Positions 28,929 to 36,704 of a stretch of 64,000 nt of DNA are shown in pieces. This stretch comes from Collinsella sp. An307. GTDB lineage: Bacteria; Actinomycetota; Coriobacteriia; Coriobacteriales; Coriobacteriaceae. The notes beneath the pieces were generated by a model. That model did not search any database. It was given only the letters and a program-made list of their open reading frames with translations, and was not told the DNA's origin. Within the stretch, counting starts at the first letter, position 1, and the number at the start of each line of letters is the position of its first letter. The stretch is from contig NZ_NFIP01000001.1 of NCBI RefSeq assembly GCF_002161805.1, positions 248,001-312,000 on the forward strand, in the 5' to 3' direction. The translations under genes and the position numbers were made by a program.

Positions 28929-29609
28929 ATGGGAATGCTCGACCGTTTTGCCGACATCATCAAGGCAAATGTTAACGATCTGCTCGACCGCGCGGAGGAT
29001 CCCGCCAAGATGGTCGATCAGTACCTGCGCGACCTCACCGAGTCGCTCGCCGAGGTGAAGGAGGAGACCGCCGGCGTCATGGCCGAGGAGGCCCGTACCG
29101 CCCGCATGGTCTCCGAGAACAACAAGGAAGTCGAGAAGTACGACGGCCTTGCCCGCCGCGCCCTCCAGGCCGGCAACGAGGGCGATGCCCGCACCTTCCT
29201 TGCCAAGAAGCAGCAGCTCGAGGCCCAGGGCGAGAGCCTTGCCGCCGCGGCGGAGGCTGCGCGCGACAACGCCGAGAAGATGCGCGCCATCCACGACAAG
29301 CTCGTGAATGACATCGAGACCCTGCGCGGCCGCCGTGAGGCCATCAAGGCCAAGGTCGCCGTCGCCAAGACGCAAGATCAGGTCAACAAGGTCTCTTCTG
29401 CCGGTGACAGCGCTGCCGCCGCTATGAGCGCCTTCGACCGTATGGAGGCCAAGGCCGACGAGATGCTCGACCGCTCCAACGCTATGACCGAGCTCAACGC
29501 CGACCCCACCGACCCGGCTGCCGACCTCGAGCGCAAGTACGCCGAGGCTGGCTCCACCGCCGCGGTGGACGAGGAGCTCGCCAAGCTCAAGGAGGAGATG
29601 GGCCTCTAG
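28929..29609 (+). CDS. pspA: PspA/IM30 family phage-shock protein
   Basis: Peripheral membrane protein of the ESCRT-III superfamily that polymerises on stressed membranes. The 226-residue, almost wholly helical protein has the family N-terminus (GMLDRFADIIKANVNDLLDR, shown in part), DPAKMVDQYLRDL, and long heptad stretches to about residue 180. The tail ends EELAKLKEEMGL. AGGAGGAG precedes ATG 28929. Upstream is the glycine-rich membrane protein; no pspBC or pspF is present, as expected for Actinomycetota. Confidence 0.93.
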   Translation: MGMLDRFADIIKANVNDLLDRAEDPAKMVDQYLRDLTESLAEVKEETAGVMAEEARTARMVSENNKEVEKYDGLARRALQAGNEGDARTFLAKKQQLEAQGESLAAAAEAARDNAEKMRAIHDKLVNDIETLRGRREAIKAKVAVAKTQDQVNKVSSAGDSAAAAMSAFDRMEAKADEMLDRSNAMTELNADPTDPAADLERKYAEAGSTAAVDEELAKLKEEMGL

Positions 29610-29640
29610 GTCCCTCTACCAATAGGGTTCGCGTAGATTC

Positions 29641-29670
29641 GGCGCCCGTCGGCTTCGGTCGGCGGGCGCC
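29641..29670. terminator. Stem-loop after pspA
   Basis: GGCGCCCG and CGGGCGCC bracket a further self-complementary GTCGG/TTCG-type core. No T-run follows, so termination would be weak or factor-dependent. It lies 31 bp after pspA and 27 bp before rnpB. Confidence 0.45.
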
Positions 29671-29684
29671 GTGCTATATCGTGC

Positions 29685-29690
29685 TACAAT
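29685..29690 (+). promoter_or_regulatory. -10 element of rnpB
   Basis: TACAAT preceded by TGC gives an extended -10 (TGCTACAAT), seven bases before the expected 5' end of the RNase P RNA. No -35 is visible. Confidence 0.55.
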
Positions 29691-29696
29691 CGTGAG

Positions 29697-30057
29697 CCGC
29701 GAAGCGGGCCAGACGGTCGCGCGCCGGTGCATGCCGGCGTGAGGAAAGTCCGGGCTCCACAGGGCAGAATGCTGGCTAACGGCCAGGCGGGGCGACCCGA
29801 CGGAAAGTGCCGCAGAAAAGAAGACTCCCACCTGCGCGCGAGCGTAAAGGGAAAAGCTGAAACGGTGGTGTAAGAGACCACCAGCGTCGCGGCGACGCGG
29901 CGGCTGGGTAAACCCCATTCGGAGCAAGCGCGAATAGGAGCGCCATGGGCCGGCCCGGTCCGCGCTCGGGTAGCGTGCGAAGAGCCGCACGGTAACGTGC
30001 GTGCCAAGATAAATGACCGTCCGCGACAGAACCCGGCTTATCGGCCCGCTTCGCATC
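29697..30057 (+). ncRNA. rnpB: RNase P RNA, bacterial type A
   Basis: Catalytic RNA that matures tRNA 5' ends. The conserved 5' P4 strand GAGGAAAGTCCGGGC lies at 29741-29755, and the conserved 3' segment ACAGAACCCGGCTTAT at 30026-30041. The terminal helix pairs GCGAAGCGGGCC (29699-29710) with GGCCCGCTTCGC (30043-30054). The internal GGTAAACCCC and AGATAAATGACCG segments are also characteristic. Ends are estimated from the P1 helix. Length of about 360 nt fits type A. Confidence 0.96.
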
Positions 30058-30264
30058 CTCTTTGTATGGCTGATTTCGTCTCCATGAGGTCTTCTCTCGG
30101 TAAGCGCAATGTAAGGGAATCGTAAGCTGCCGTTGCCGTTCACGGAATATCTGCAGCTAGGAGAACCGCTCGGCGCGCTATAGGTCACGTTTGCCCATCT
30201 AAAATGTCAGCTCTGCGTTAGTAGACGGTCAAGAACCGCTAAAATGGTGCAGGTTGTTCCAACG

Positions 30265-30282
30265 ATGCGCCACGTGGCGCAT
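30265..30282. promoter_or_regulatory. Perfect 18-bp palindrome upstream of pit
   Basis: ATGCGCCACGTGGCGCAT is fully symmetrical around CACGTG. It lies 23 bp before the pit start and 20 bp after TAAAAT (30240-30245), a possible -10. This is a plausible operator position for phosphate control, but no regulator can be named. Confidence 0.45.
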
Positions 30283-30304
30283 GTCCTGAGGGAAAAGAGC
30301 ATAC

Positions 30305-31357
30305 GTGGATTTCTCACTAGCGCTGTTTTTGCAGGAGGTTGTGGCAAATCCCATTCTTGCCATCACCGTCCTGCTCACGCTCGGCGTCATCTTCGTCAAC
30401 GGTTGGACCGACGCCCCTAACTCCATTGCAACCTGTGTCACCACGCGCTGCATGAATGCGCGCCCCGCAATCATCATGAGCGCCATCTTCAACTTCCTCG
30501 GCGTCCTCATCATGACGCACCTGAATGCCTCGGTTGCCTCCACCATCTCTAATATGGTTGACTTTGGCACCAATACGCAGATGGCCCTCGTGGCGCTTTG
30601 CGCCGCTCTTTTCTCCATCGTTGTCTACAGCGTGGGCGCCTCCATCTTTGGCATCCCCACGAGCGAGAGCCACTCGCTTATCGCCGGCCTTACGGGCGCG
30701 GCACTCGCCACGCAGGGCGGCCTTGACGGCGTGAATATGGACGAATGGGTCAAGGTTCTCTACGGCCTCGTGCTGAGCCTCGCCATCGGCTTTGCGCTCG
30801 GCTGGGGCATCTGCAAGGGCCTCACCGTCATCTGCCACAACATCGACCGTCGTCGAGCCAACGGCTTCTTCACTGGCGCCCAGATTTTTGGCGCTGCGGC
30901 CATGAGCTTCATGCACGGCGCTCAGGACGGACAGAAGTTCATCGGCGTCCTTCTGCTCGGCGTGGCCTTCTGCAATGGCGAGCCCAACGTCTCCGGCGCC
31001 GTCATCCCGGTTTGGCTCATGATCCTCTGCTCCACGGTCATGGGCGTGGGTACGTCCGTAGGCGGCGAGAAGATCATCAAGTCCGTCGGTATGGACATGG
31101 TCAAGCTCGAGAAGTATCAGGGCTTCTCGGCCGACCTCGCCGGCGCCATCTGCATCCTGCTCTCCACCGTCTTTGGTATCCCGGTTTCCACCACGCACAC
31201 CAAGACGAGCGCCATCATGGGTGTGGGCGCGGTGAAGCGCCTCTCGGCCATTAACTTTACTGTCGTGCGCGACATGGTGCTCACCTGGATCTTCACCTTC
31301 CCGGGTTGCGGTCTTATCAGCTTCTTGATGGCGAAGATCTTCCTCATGGTCTTCTAG
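30305..31357 (+). CDS. pit: Inorganic phosphate transporter, Pit family
   Basis: Low-affinity phosphate/metal symporter of the inner membrane. The 350-residue protein has about ten hydrophobic segments and the two PiT signatures: NGWTDAPNSIATCVTTR near the N-terminus, and GIPVSTTHTKTSAIMGVG in the C-terminal repeat. GTG 30305 is the start with GAGGGAAA upstream. A DUF47 gene follows 77 bp later, the usual Pit partner. The leader carries a perfect palindrome. Confidence 0.94.
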   Translation: MDFSLALFLQEVVANPILAITVLLTLGVIFVNGWTDAPNSIATCVTTRCMNARPAIIMSAIFNFLGVLIMTHLNASVASTISNMVDFGTNTQMALVALCAALFSIVVYSVGASIFGIPTSESHSLIAGLTGAALATQGGLDGVNMDEWVKVLYGLVLSLAIGFALGWGICKGLTVICHNIDRRRANGFFTGAQIFGAAAMSFMHGAQDGQKFIGVLLLGVAFCNGEPNVSGAVIPVWLMILCSTVMGVGTSVGGEKIIKSVGMDMVKLEKYQGFSADLAGAICILLSTVFGIPVSTTHTKTSAIMGVGAVKRLSAINFTVVRDMVLTWIFTFPGCGLISFLMAKIFLMVF

Positions 31358-31434
31358 GTTTCTCTGTTACGGCTCGCGCGGCGCGCCCGCGCTCGATATT
31401 GCACGGAAACGTTCATTTGGGAGGATGTATCCAC

Positions 31435-32058
31435 ATGGCTAGGAAAAACGACGCGTTCTACTTCGACTCGTTCCGCAAGCACGCGGAGCTCTCTTGCCAG
31501 GCGGCGGCGCTGCTCGGCGAGGTCATGCGCTCCTATAACATCGAGGAGTTCAAGGGCGCGGTCGACAAGATGCACGAGATCGAGCAGGCTGCGGACGAGA
31601 TCAAGCACGAGATCAACGACGCACTCGTGACCGCGTTTGTCACTCCCATCGAGCGCGAGGACATCGCGATGCTCTCCGAGAACCTCGACACCGTTACCGA
31701 CCGTATCGAGGGCGTGATGCACCGTCTGTACTTCGATAACATCACCGAGATTCGCCCCGACGCGCTCGAGCTCGTCGAGATGATCGAGCGCGCATGCACC
31801 GAGATGTGCGCGCTGCTCGAGGACCTGCCTCAGTTCAAGCGCTCTAAGACGCTGCGCAAGCACGTCATTGCCATCAACGATACCGAGGAGGAGGCGGACC
31901 ACGCCTACATCCGCGCCATGCGTACCCTCCACACGACCGAGACCGACGCCCTCAAGGTCTTTGGCTGGCACGAGGTCTACACGTTCCTCGAGTACTGCGT
32001 CGACAGCTGCGAGCATGTTGCCGATACGGTCAGCAGCATCGTGATGAAGAACTCGTAG
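31435..32058 (+). CDS. DUF47 / PhoU-like Pit accessory protein
   Basis: DUF47 proteins are PhoU-like helical bundles that accompany Pit transporters and are thought to regulate them. The 207-residue protein shows KNDAFYFDSFRKHAELSCQAA, HEIEQAADEIKHEINDAL, TPIEREDIAMLSENLDTVTDRIEG (quoted in part) and the conserved HEVYTFLEYCVDSCEHVAD. ATG 31435 follows GGGAGGA; an open upstream extension into pit is ignored. Operon with pit. Confidence 0.92.
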   Translation: MARKNDAFYFDSFRKHAELSCQAAALLGEVMRSYNIEEFKGAVDKMHEIEQAADEIKHEINDALVTAFVTPIEREDIAMLSENLDTVTDRIEGVMHRLYFDNITEIRPDALELVEMIERACTEMCALLEDLPQFKRSKTLRKHVIAINDTEEEADHAYIRAMRTLHTTETDALKVFGWHEVYTFLEYCVDSCEHVADTVSSIVMKNS

Positions 32059-32080
32059 CGGATCGCTTCATACGCACGCG

Positions 32081-32143
32081 GGAGGCCCCGTTTTCTCCTG
32101 TGAGGTACGCTTCCAAAACCTCACAGGAGAAATCGGGGCCTCC
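32081..32143. repeat. 26-bp near-perfect inverted repeat
   Basis: Arms 32081-32106 and 32118-32143 match at 25 of 26 positions around an 11-nt loop. The left arm starts GGAGGCCCCG. No T-run follows on either strand. It lies between the DUF47 gene and yigZ and could act as a strong but unusual termination or processing structure. Confidence 0.7.
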
Positions 32144-32172
32144 TGACGTTGCGACAAGCGTTCCGCTACAAT
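32143..32172 (+). promoter_or_regulatory. Candidate yigZ promoter
   Basis: CTGACG (32143-32148), 18 bp, then TACAAT (32167-32172). The start codon is 54 bp downstream. The -35 has four of six consensus bases. Confidence 0.45.
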
Positions 32173-32225
32173 GGCAGCGATACGAGCGGAGGTGCCCGTG
32201 CATTGTGGGGCATGTAGGAGGGGCT

Positions 32226-32861
32226 GTGGAGAGCTATAGGACGTTGCGCGCGGGAGCTTGTGCGCAAGGGGAGTTCGAGGACCGTCGCAGTCGGTTTATC
32301 GCCCAGCTCGTGCATGTGGAGAGCCCGGCGGAGGCCGATGCCCATCAGGCTGCCGTGCGCGCCCGTCACTACGATGCCCGTCACAACGTCCCCGCATGGA
32401 TCCTCGCCGACGGCACGGAGCGTGCAAGCGACGACGGTGAGCCCCAGCGTACGAGCGGCATGCCCACGCTCGAGGTGCTCCGCGGGGCCGGCTTGCGCGA
32501 CGTGTGCTGCGTCACCACCCGTTACTTTGGCGGCACCCTTTTGGGTCCTGGCGGTCTCGTGCGTGCCTATACAGCGGCGGCTCAGGCAGCGGTGGCATCC
32601 GCTGAGGACGAGGGTCTTATCGTCGAGATGACGAGCGTCGTCCCGGTTTCCCTTGCCGTCTCCTACGCTCAGTATGACCAGGTGCGCGATATGGTGGAAC
32701 GCACGGGCGGAAAGATCGGCGAGACCACGTATACCGATGCCGTGGCACTTGAGCTCACCTACCGAGCAGGGGAGCAGGAGGCGTTTCTTGCCGCGGTGCG
32801 TGAGCGCTTCAACGCGACACTTGCGCCCGAGGTGGGGGCTCAGCATTTTGCCGAGTTCTAG
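32226..32861 (+). CDS. yigZ: YigZ/IMPACT family protein
   Basis: Family of two-domain proteins related to eukaryotic IMPACT and with an elongation-factor-like C-domain; the molecular role in bacteria is not settled. The 211-residue protein shows EDRRSRFIAQLVHV, the His-rich ARHYDARHNVPAWIL, DGEPQRTSGMPTLEVLRG and YFGGTLLGPGGLVRAY, all diagnostic. GTG 32226 follows AGGAGGGG and is preferred to upstream in-frame codons that would start before the SD. No operon partner. Confidence 0.9.
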   Translation: MESYRTLRAGACAQGEFEDRRSRFIAQLVHVESPAEADAHQAAVRARHYDARHNVPAWILADGTERASDDGEPQRTSGMPTLEVLRGAGLRDVCCVTTRYFGGTLLGPGGLVRAYTAAAQAAVASAEDEGLIVEMTSVVPVSLAVSYAQYDQVRDMVERTGGKIGETTYTDAVALELTYRAGEQEAFLAAVRERFNATLAPEVGAQHFAEF

Positions 32862-32923
32862 GGGGCGTTCTCGCGCTTTCTATCATTTACCGGTACCGTC
32901 TATCGACACTAGCCATCGGCACT

Positions 32924-32954
32924 AAAAAGGGCTCCTTCCCGGAGGAAGGAGCCC
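32924..32954 (-). terminator. Intrinsic terminator of the APH-type gene (minus strand)
   Basis: An 11-bp stem (32929-32939 with 32944-32954) and a CGGA loop are followed on the minus strand by TTTTT (32928-32924). It also faces the yigZ 3' end. Confidence 0.88.
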
Positions 32955-33006
32955 GTAAGACGCATAGCTTGCTGGCGAATAGACGTCAACTAACCTTTAG
33001 CAGTCC

Positions 33007-33771
33007 TTAGCCCTGGTAATCGACGACGTCGACCCAGCTCATGAGGAACTCCTCGTCAACCTTGCGCTTGCGCGCGAGCTCGGAGGCGGCTACGATGCTC
33101 ATCCACTGGCGGACGACCTGCATCGGCATGTCGGCGCGCTCGCAGTAGAGCTCGAGGTAGGCGTCGGCCTGCTCCTTGGAGTGGAGGGCAAACAGCAGGT
33201 AGGTCATAGCGGCGTCGGCGGCAGGGGAGCCCTGGGTGGCGTGAGCCCAGTCGCAGACGTAGAGCTGACCGTCCTCACCGACGATGACGTTGGTGGGGTT
33301 GAAGTCGCCGTGGCAGACATAGCCCTTGCTCTTAAGGCCGTTCAGGCGCTCGAGCAGGTTGTAGCGGGTGGTCGCATTGATCTGGTCGAGGGAGTTGATC
33401 ATGCGGGTGTACTTGTCGAACTGACGGTTCAGCTGCGTACAGGTGTAACCGTTGATCTCGATCTGAAGATCGACAAACTGCTCGAGGTACTCACCAAAGC
33501 GCTGGGGCTCGGCGTCCATCTTCTCGGCGAGGGTGACACCCGGGATCTTGCTGGTGATGAGGGCCCAGCCGCCGTTGTCGAGCTGAGTGACCTCAAGAGC
33601 CTTGGGGCTGCGGATGCCGGTCTCGTTGATGCGCGCGAGGTTGAGGGCCTCGTTGAAGATGTCGGAGACGGGCTTGTTCTCGTTGAACACCTTGGCGATC
33701 TTGTCGCCCAGATCGTAGACGGTCTTGTTGCCGCGATGGACGATCTCGGTCTTGGAGTCGGGAAGGATCAT
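33007..33771 (-). CDS. Aminoglycoside phosphotransferase (APH)-fold kinase-like protein
   Basis: The 254-residue soluble protein has the APH/choline kinase fold: CHGDFNPTNVIV is the catalytic loop (HGD-x4-N) and VCDWAHATQGSPAADAAM carries the metal-binding Asp and the downstream helix Asp. The N-lobe shows KTVYDLGDKIAKVFN with a possible ATP Lys. The substrate cannot be read from the sequence; small-molecule kinases such as fructosamine, choline or antibiotic kinases share the fold, and resistance should not be assumed. AAAGGA precedes ATG 33771. It has its own -10 (33838-33843) and terminator, so it is a single-gene unit downstream of adhE. Confidence 0.85.
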   Translation of the reverse strand: MILPDSKTEIVHRGNKTVYDLGDKIAKVFNENKPVSDIFNEALNLARINETGIRSPKALEVTQLDNGGWALITSKIPGVTLAEKMDAEPQRFGEYLEQFVDLQIEINGYTCTQLNRQFDKYTRMINSLDQINATTRYNLLERLNGLKSKGYVCHGDFNPTNVIVGEDGQLYVCDWAHATQGSPAADAAMTYLLFALHSKEQADAYLELYCERADMPMQVVRQWMSIVAASELARKRKVDEEFLMSWVDVVDYQG

Positions 33772-33809
33772 GGTGTGTCCTTTCTAGAAGGGGAGAACAG
33801 GACGAGAGG

Positions 33810-33833
33810 TCGGGGCGGACGTTGCCGCCCCGA
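33810..33833. promoter_or_regulatory. Hairpin in the leader of the APH-type gene
   Basis: TCGGGGCGG and CCGCCCCGA pair perfectly over 9 bp around a 6-nt loop. It lies between the minus-strand TATAAT (33838-33843) and the start codon. There is no T-run. Either an adhE end structure or a leader stem. Confidence 0.45.
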
Positions 33834-33837
33834 TACC

Positions 33838-33843
33838 ATTATA
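33838..33843 (-). promoter_or_regulatory. -10 TATAAT of the APH-type gene
   Basis: A perfect TATAAT on the minus strand lies just beyond the adhE stop and 67 bp before the start codon of the downstream gene. No clear -35. Confidence 0.5.
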
Positions 33844-33857
33844 GGCGCATCTGGGCC

Positions 33858-36503
33858 TTAGTCCTCGTAGGACTGCGGCTCGCGACCATAGTACGCATCA
33901 AGGAAGAGCTCCTTGATCTCGCTCATGAGCGGGTAGCGCGGGTTGGCGCCGGTGCACTGGTCGTTGAAGGCGTTCTCGGTCATCTCGTCGAGAGTCTCGA
34001 GGAAGTACTTCTCGTCCACACCGTACTCGGCGATGGTCTTCTTGATGCCGATGGTCTCCATGAGCTGCTCGAGCTTGGCGATGAAGTTCTCAAAGACCTC
34101 ACGGTCGTCAGCACCGGTGCAGCCGGCGTAGCGGCCGAGCTCGGCGTAGTCATGCAGCGCGTGCGGATACTGGTACTGCGAGAAGGTGCCCATCTTGACG
34201 GGCTTCTCGGCAGCGTTGTAGCGCATGACGCGGGTGAGCAGCACCGCGTTGGCCAGGCCGTGCGGCAGGTGATGGTAGGCACCGAGCTTGTGGGCCATGG
34301 AGTGGTTGAGGCCGAGGAAGGCGTTGGCGAAGGCCATGCCGGCGAGGCAGGAGGCGTTGTGCATCTCCTCGCGGGCGTGCGGGTCGGCAGCACCCTTCTC
34401 GTAAGCCGCGGGCAGGTTCTCGAAGACGAGCTTGACGGCGCGCATGGACAGACCGCGCGTGTAGTCGGAGCTCATGATCGAGACGTAGGACTCGATGGCG
34501 TGGGTCATAACGTCGATACCAGAGGCGCAGGTGAGGCCCTTGGGAGCGGTCATGGCGTTGTCAACGTCGACGATGGCCATGTTCGGCAGGAGCTGGTAGT
34601 CGGTGATGGGCCACTTGAGGCCGGTCTCGGCGTCGGTGATGATGGCGAACGGCGTCACCTCGGAGCCGGTGCCCGAAGAGGTCGGGACGGCGACGAAGTA
34701 GGCCTTGTTACCCATCTCGGGGAAGGTGTAGACGCGCTTGCGGATGTCCATGAAGTCCATGGCCATGTCCTCGAAGTTCGCCTCGGGGTGCTCGTAGAGC
34801 AGCCACATGATCTTGCCGGCGTCCATAGCGGAGCCGCCGCCGATAGCGATGATGAGGTCGGGCTCAAAGAGCTTCATGCGCTCGACGCCCTTCATGGCGT
34901 CCTGCAGGCGCGGGTCGGGCTGGATGTCGTAGAACGCGTCGTGCGCGATGCCCAGCTCGTCGAGCTTCTCCTCGATGGCACGGCAGTTGCCGTTCTTGTA
35001 CAGGAACTGGTCGGTCACGATGAAGGCGCGCTTCTTGCCCATGACGCGGCCGAGCTCCTCGATGGCGACGGGCGTGCAGCCCTTCTTGAAGTAAATCTTC
35101 TCGGGAGCGCGGAACCAGAGCATGTTCTCGCGGCGCTCCGCCACGGTCTTGATGTTCAGCAAGTGCTTCACCCCAACGTTCTCGGAGACGGAGTTACCAC
35201 CCCAGGAGCCGCAGCCCAGCGTGAGGGACGGCTTCATGGCGAAGTTGTAGAGGTCGCCGATGCCACCCTGGCTGGAGGGCGTGTTGATGACGATACGGCA
35301 GGCGGCCATGGTCTCCTCAAAGAGGGAGATCTTCTCCTTCTCGGCCGGGTGGACGTAGAGCGAGGCGGTGTGGCCCGGGCCACCGGCGAGCACGAGGTGC
35401 TCGGCCTTGTCGACGGCCTCCTGGAAGTCCTTCGCGTGGTACATAGCGAGCACCGGCGAGAGCTTCTCGTGGGAGAACTCCTCCTTGAGCGGATCGGTGG
35501 AGGTGCACTCGACAATCAGGATCTTGGTCTTGGCCGGGACCTTGATGCCGGCGAGCTCGGCGATCTGGGGAGCAGGCATACCGGGGATGCGGTGATCGAG
35601 GGCGCCGTTCTTGAACATGGCGGCACGCAGGGCCTCGACCTCCTTGCCCTTCTTGACAAAGTAGCAGCCGCGGTACTGGAACTCGGCCTTGACCTCATCG
35701 TAGATGGAGTCAAGAGCGGTCACGGACTGCTCGGAGGCGCAGATCATGCCGTTGTCGAAGGTCTTGGAGTGGATGATGGAGTTGACGGCGAGCTTGATGT
35801 CGGCCGTGTCGTCGATGACGACGGGGGTGTTGCCGGCGCCGACGCCGAGGGCGGGCTTGCCGGAGGAGTAAGCGGCCTTCACCATGCCGGGGCCACCGGT
35901 GGCGAGGATGATGTCAACATCGCTCATGAGCTTGTTGGTGAGCTCGAGGGAGGGCTGGTCGATCCAGCCGATGATGCCCTCGGGAGCGCCGGCCTTGACG
36001 GCGGCCTCGAGCACGACCTTAGCGGCGGCGATGGTGCACTTGGCCGCTGCGGGGTGCGGGGAGATGATGATGGCGTTGCGGGTCTTCAGGCAGATGAGGC
36101 ACTTGAAGATCGCGGTCGAGGTGGGGTTGGTGGTCGGGATGACCGCGCCCACGATGCCGATGGGCTCGGCAACCTTGGTGATGCCGTACGCATCGTCACG
36201 CTCGATGACACCGCAGGTCTTGGTGTTCTTGTACGCGTTGTAGATGTACTCGGCGGCGTAGTGGTTCTTGATGACCTTGTCCTCGACGATGCCGCGGCCG
36301 GTGTCCTCGACCGCGAGCTTGGCCAGTGGGATACGCTGCTTGTTGGCAGCCATGGCGGCCTCGTAGAAGATCTTGTCGACCTGCTCCTGCGTGTAGGTGG
36401 CGAAGACCTTTTGGGCCTCGCGCATGTGCGCGAGCTTTGCCTCGAGGGCATCAACGGAGTCGATGACCTCCGGTGCGGCGGCTACCGCGTTTTTTTTCAC
36501 CAT
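33858..36503 (-). CDS. adhE: Bifunctional acetaldehyde-CoA/alcohol dehydrogenase AdhE
   Basis: Reduces acetyl-CoA to acetaldehyde and then ethanol with NADH in mixed-acid fermentation; forms spirosomes. The 881-residue protein has an N-terminal aldehyde dehydrogenase domain (about 1-440; GMICASEQS holds the catalytic Cys) and a C-terminal iron-dependent ADH domain (about 460-881; GGGSAMDAGKIMW, DVMTHAIESY, and HSMAHKLGAYHHLPHG with metal-binding His residues). Length is normal. AGGAGAGACAC precedes the ATG. A tandem repeat and a TAAAAT -10 lie upstream. Highly biased codons suggest strong expression. AdhE is usually under redox control; no canonical Rex site was seen. Confidence 0.97.
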   Translation of the reverse strand: MVKKNAVAAAPEVIDSVDALEAKLAHMREAQKVFATYTQEQVDKIFYEAAMAANKQRIPLAKLAVEDTGRGIVEDKVIKNHYAAEYIYNAYKNTKTCGVIERDDAYGITKVAEPIGIVGAVIPTTNPTSTAIFKCLICLKTRNAIIISPHPAAAKCTIAAAKVVLEAAVKAGAPEGIIGWIDQPSLELTNKLMSDVDIILATGGPGMVKAAYSSGKPALGVGAGNTPVVIDDTADIKLAVNSIIHSKTFDNGMICASEQSVTALDSIYDEVKAEFQYRGCYFVKKGKEVEALRAAMFKNGALDHRIPGMPAPQIAELAGIKVPAKTKILIVECTSTDPLKEEFSHEKLSPVLAMYHAKDFQEAVDKAEHLVLAGGPGHTASLYVHPAEKEKISLFEETMAACRIVINTPSSQGGIGDLYNFAMKPSLTLGCGSWGGNSVSENVGVKHLLNIKTVAERRENMLWFRAPEKIYFKKGCTPVAIEELGRVMGKKRAFIVTDQFLYKNGNCRAIEEKLDELGIAHDAFYDIQPDPRLQDAMKGVERMKLFEPDLIIAIGGGSAMDAGKIMWLLYEHPEANFEDMAMDFMDIRKRVYTFPEMGNKAYFVAVPTSSGTGSEVTPFAIITDAETGLKWPITDYQLLPNMAIVDVDNAMTAPKGLTCASGIDVMTHAIESYVSIMSSDYTRGLSMRAVKLVFENLPAAYEKGAADPHAREEMHNASCLAGMAFANAFLGLNHSMAHKLGAYHHLPHGLANAVLLTRVMRYNAAEKPVKMGTFSQYQYPHALHDYAELGRYAGCTGADDREVFENFIAKLEQLMETIGIKKTIAEYGVDEKYFLETLDEMTENAFNDQCTGANPRYPLMSEIKELFLDAYYGREPQSYED

Positions 36504-36543
36504 GTGTCTCTCCTGTCGACTGGTGACTTACCCTACAGTCCAA

Positions 36544-36596
36544 ATTTTAGCAAGTATGTGTTCGGTAAGCGGCTGATTTCCGGTAAACGGCAGATT
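36544..36596 (-). promoter_or_regulatory. Candidate adhE promoter with 18-bp tandem repeat
   Basis: Two 18-bp units (36561-36578 and 36579-36596; core GGTAA-CGGC-GATT) match at 15 of 18 positions. On the minus strand TAAAAT (36549-36544) follows, so the repeat covers the -35 zone of adhE. It lies in the 201-bp divergent gap to moeA. Confidence 0.45.
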
Positions 36597-36704
36597 AAAA
36601 CGTTTCATTTATTTGGAACGCTTCAATTGTCGAGAGAAGATGGGCTTCGCGTCTCTTTATAGTTATGCGAGAATAAAGAAACGGTATGTACCAAGGAGGT
36701 TCTG

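Noticed and set aside
33007-33771. Antibiotic resistance kinase
   Set aside because: The APH fold alone does not show an antibiotic as substrate; residues outside the catalytic loop do not match any resistance enzyme I know.
33822-36662. A 946-codon open frame on the plus strand opposite adhE
   Set aside because: It is the mirror of the AdhE gene; low-information Val/Gly/His/Leu composition, no SD, and AdhE explains every part of the stretch.
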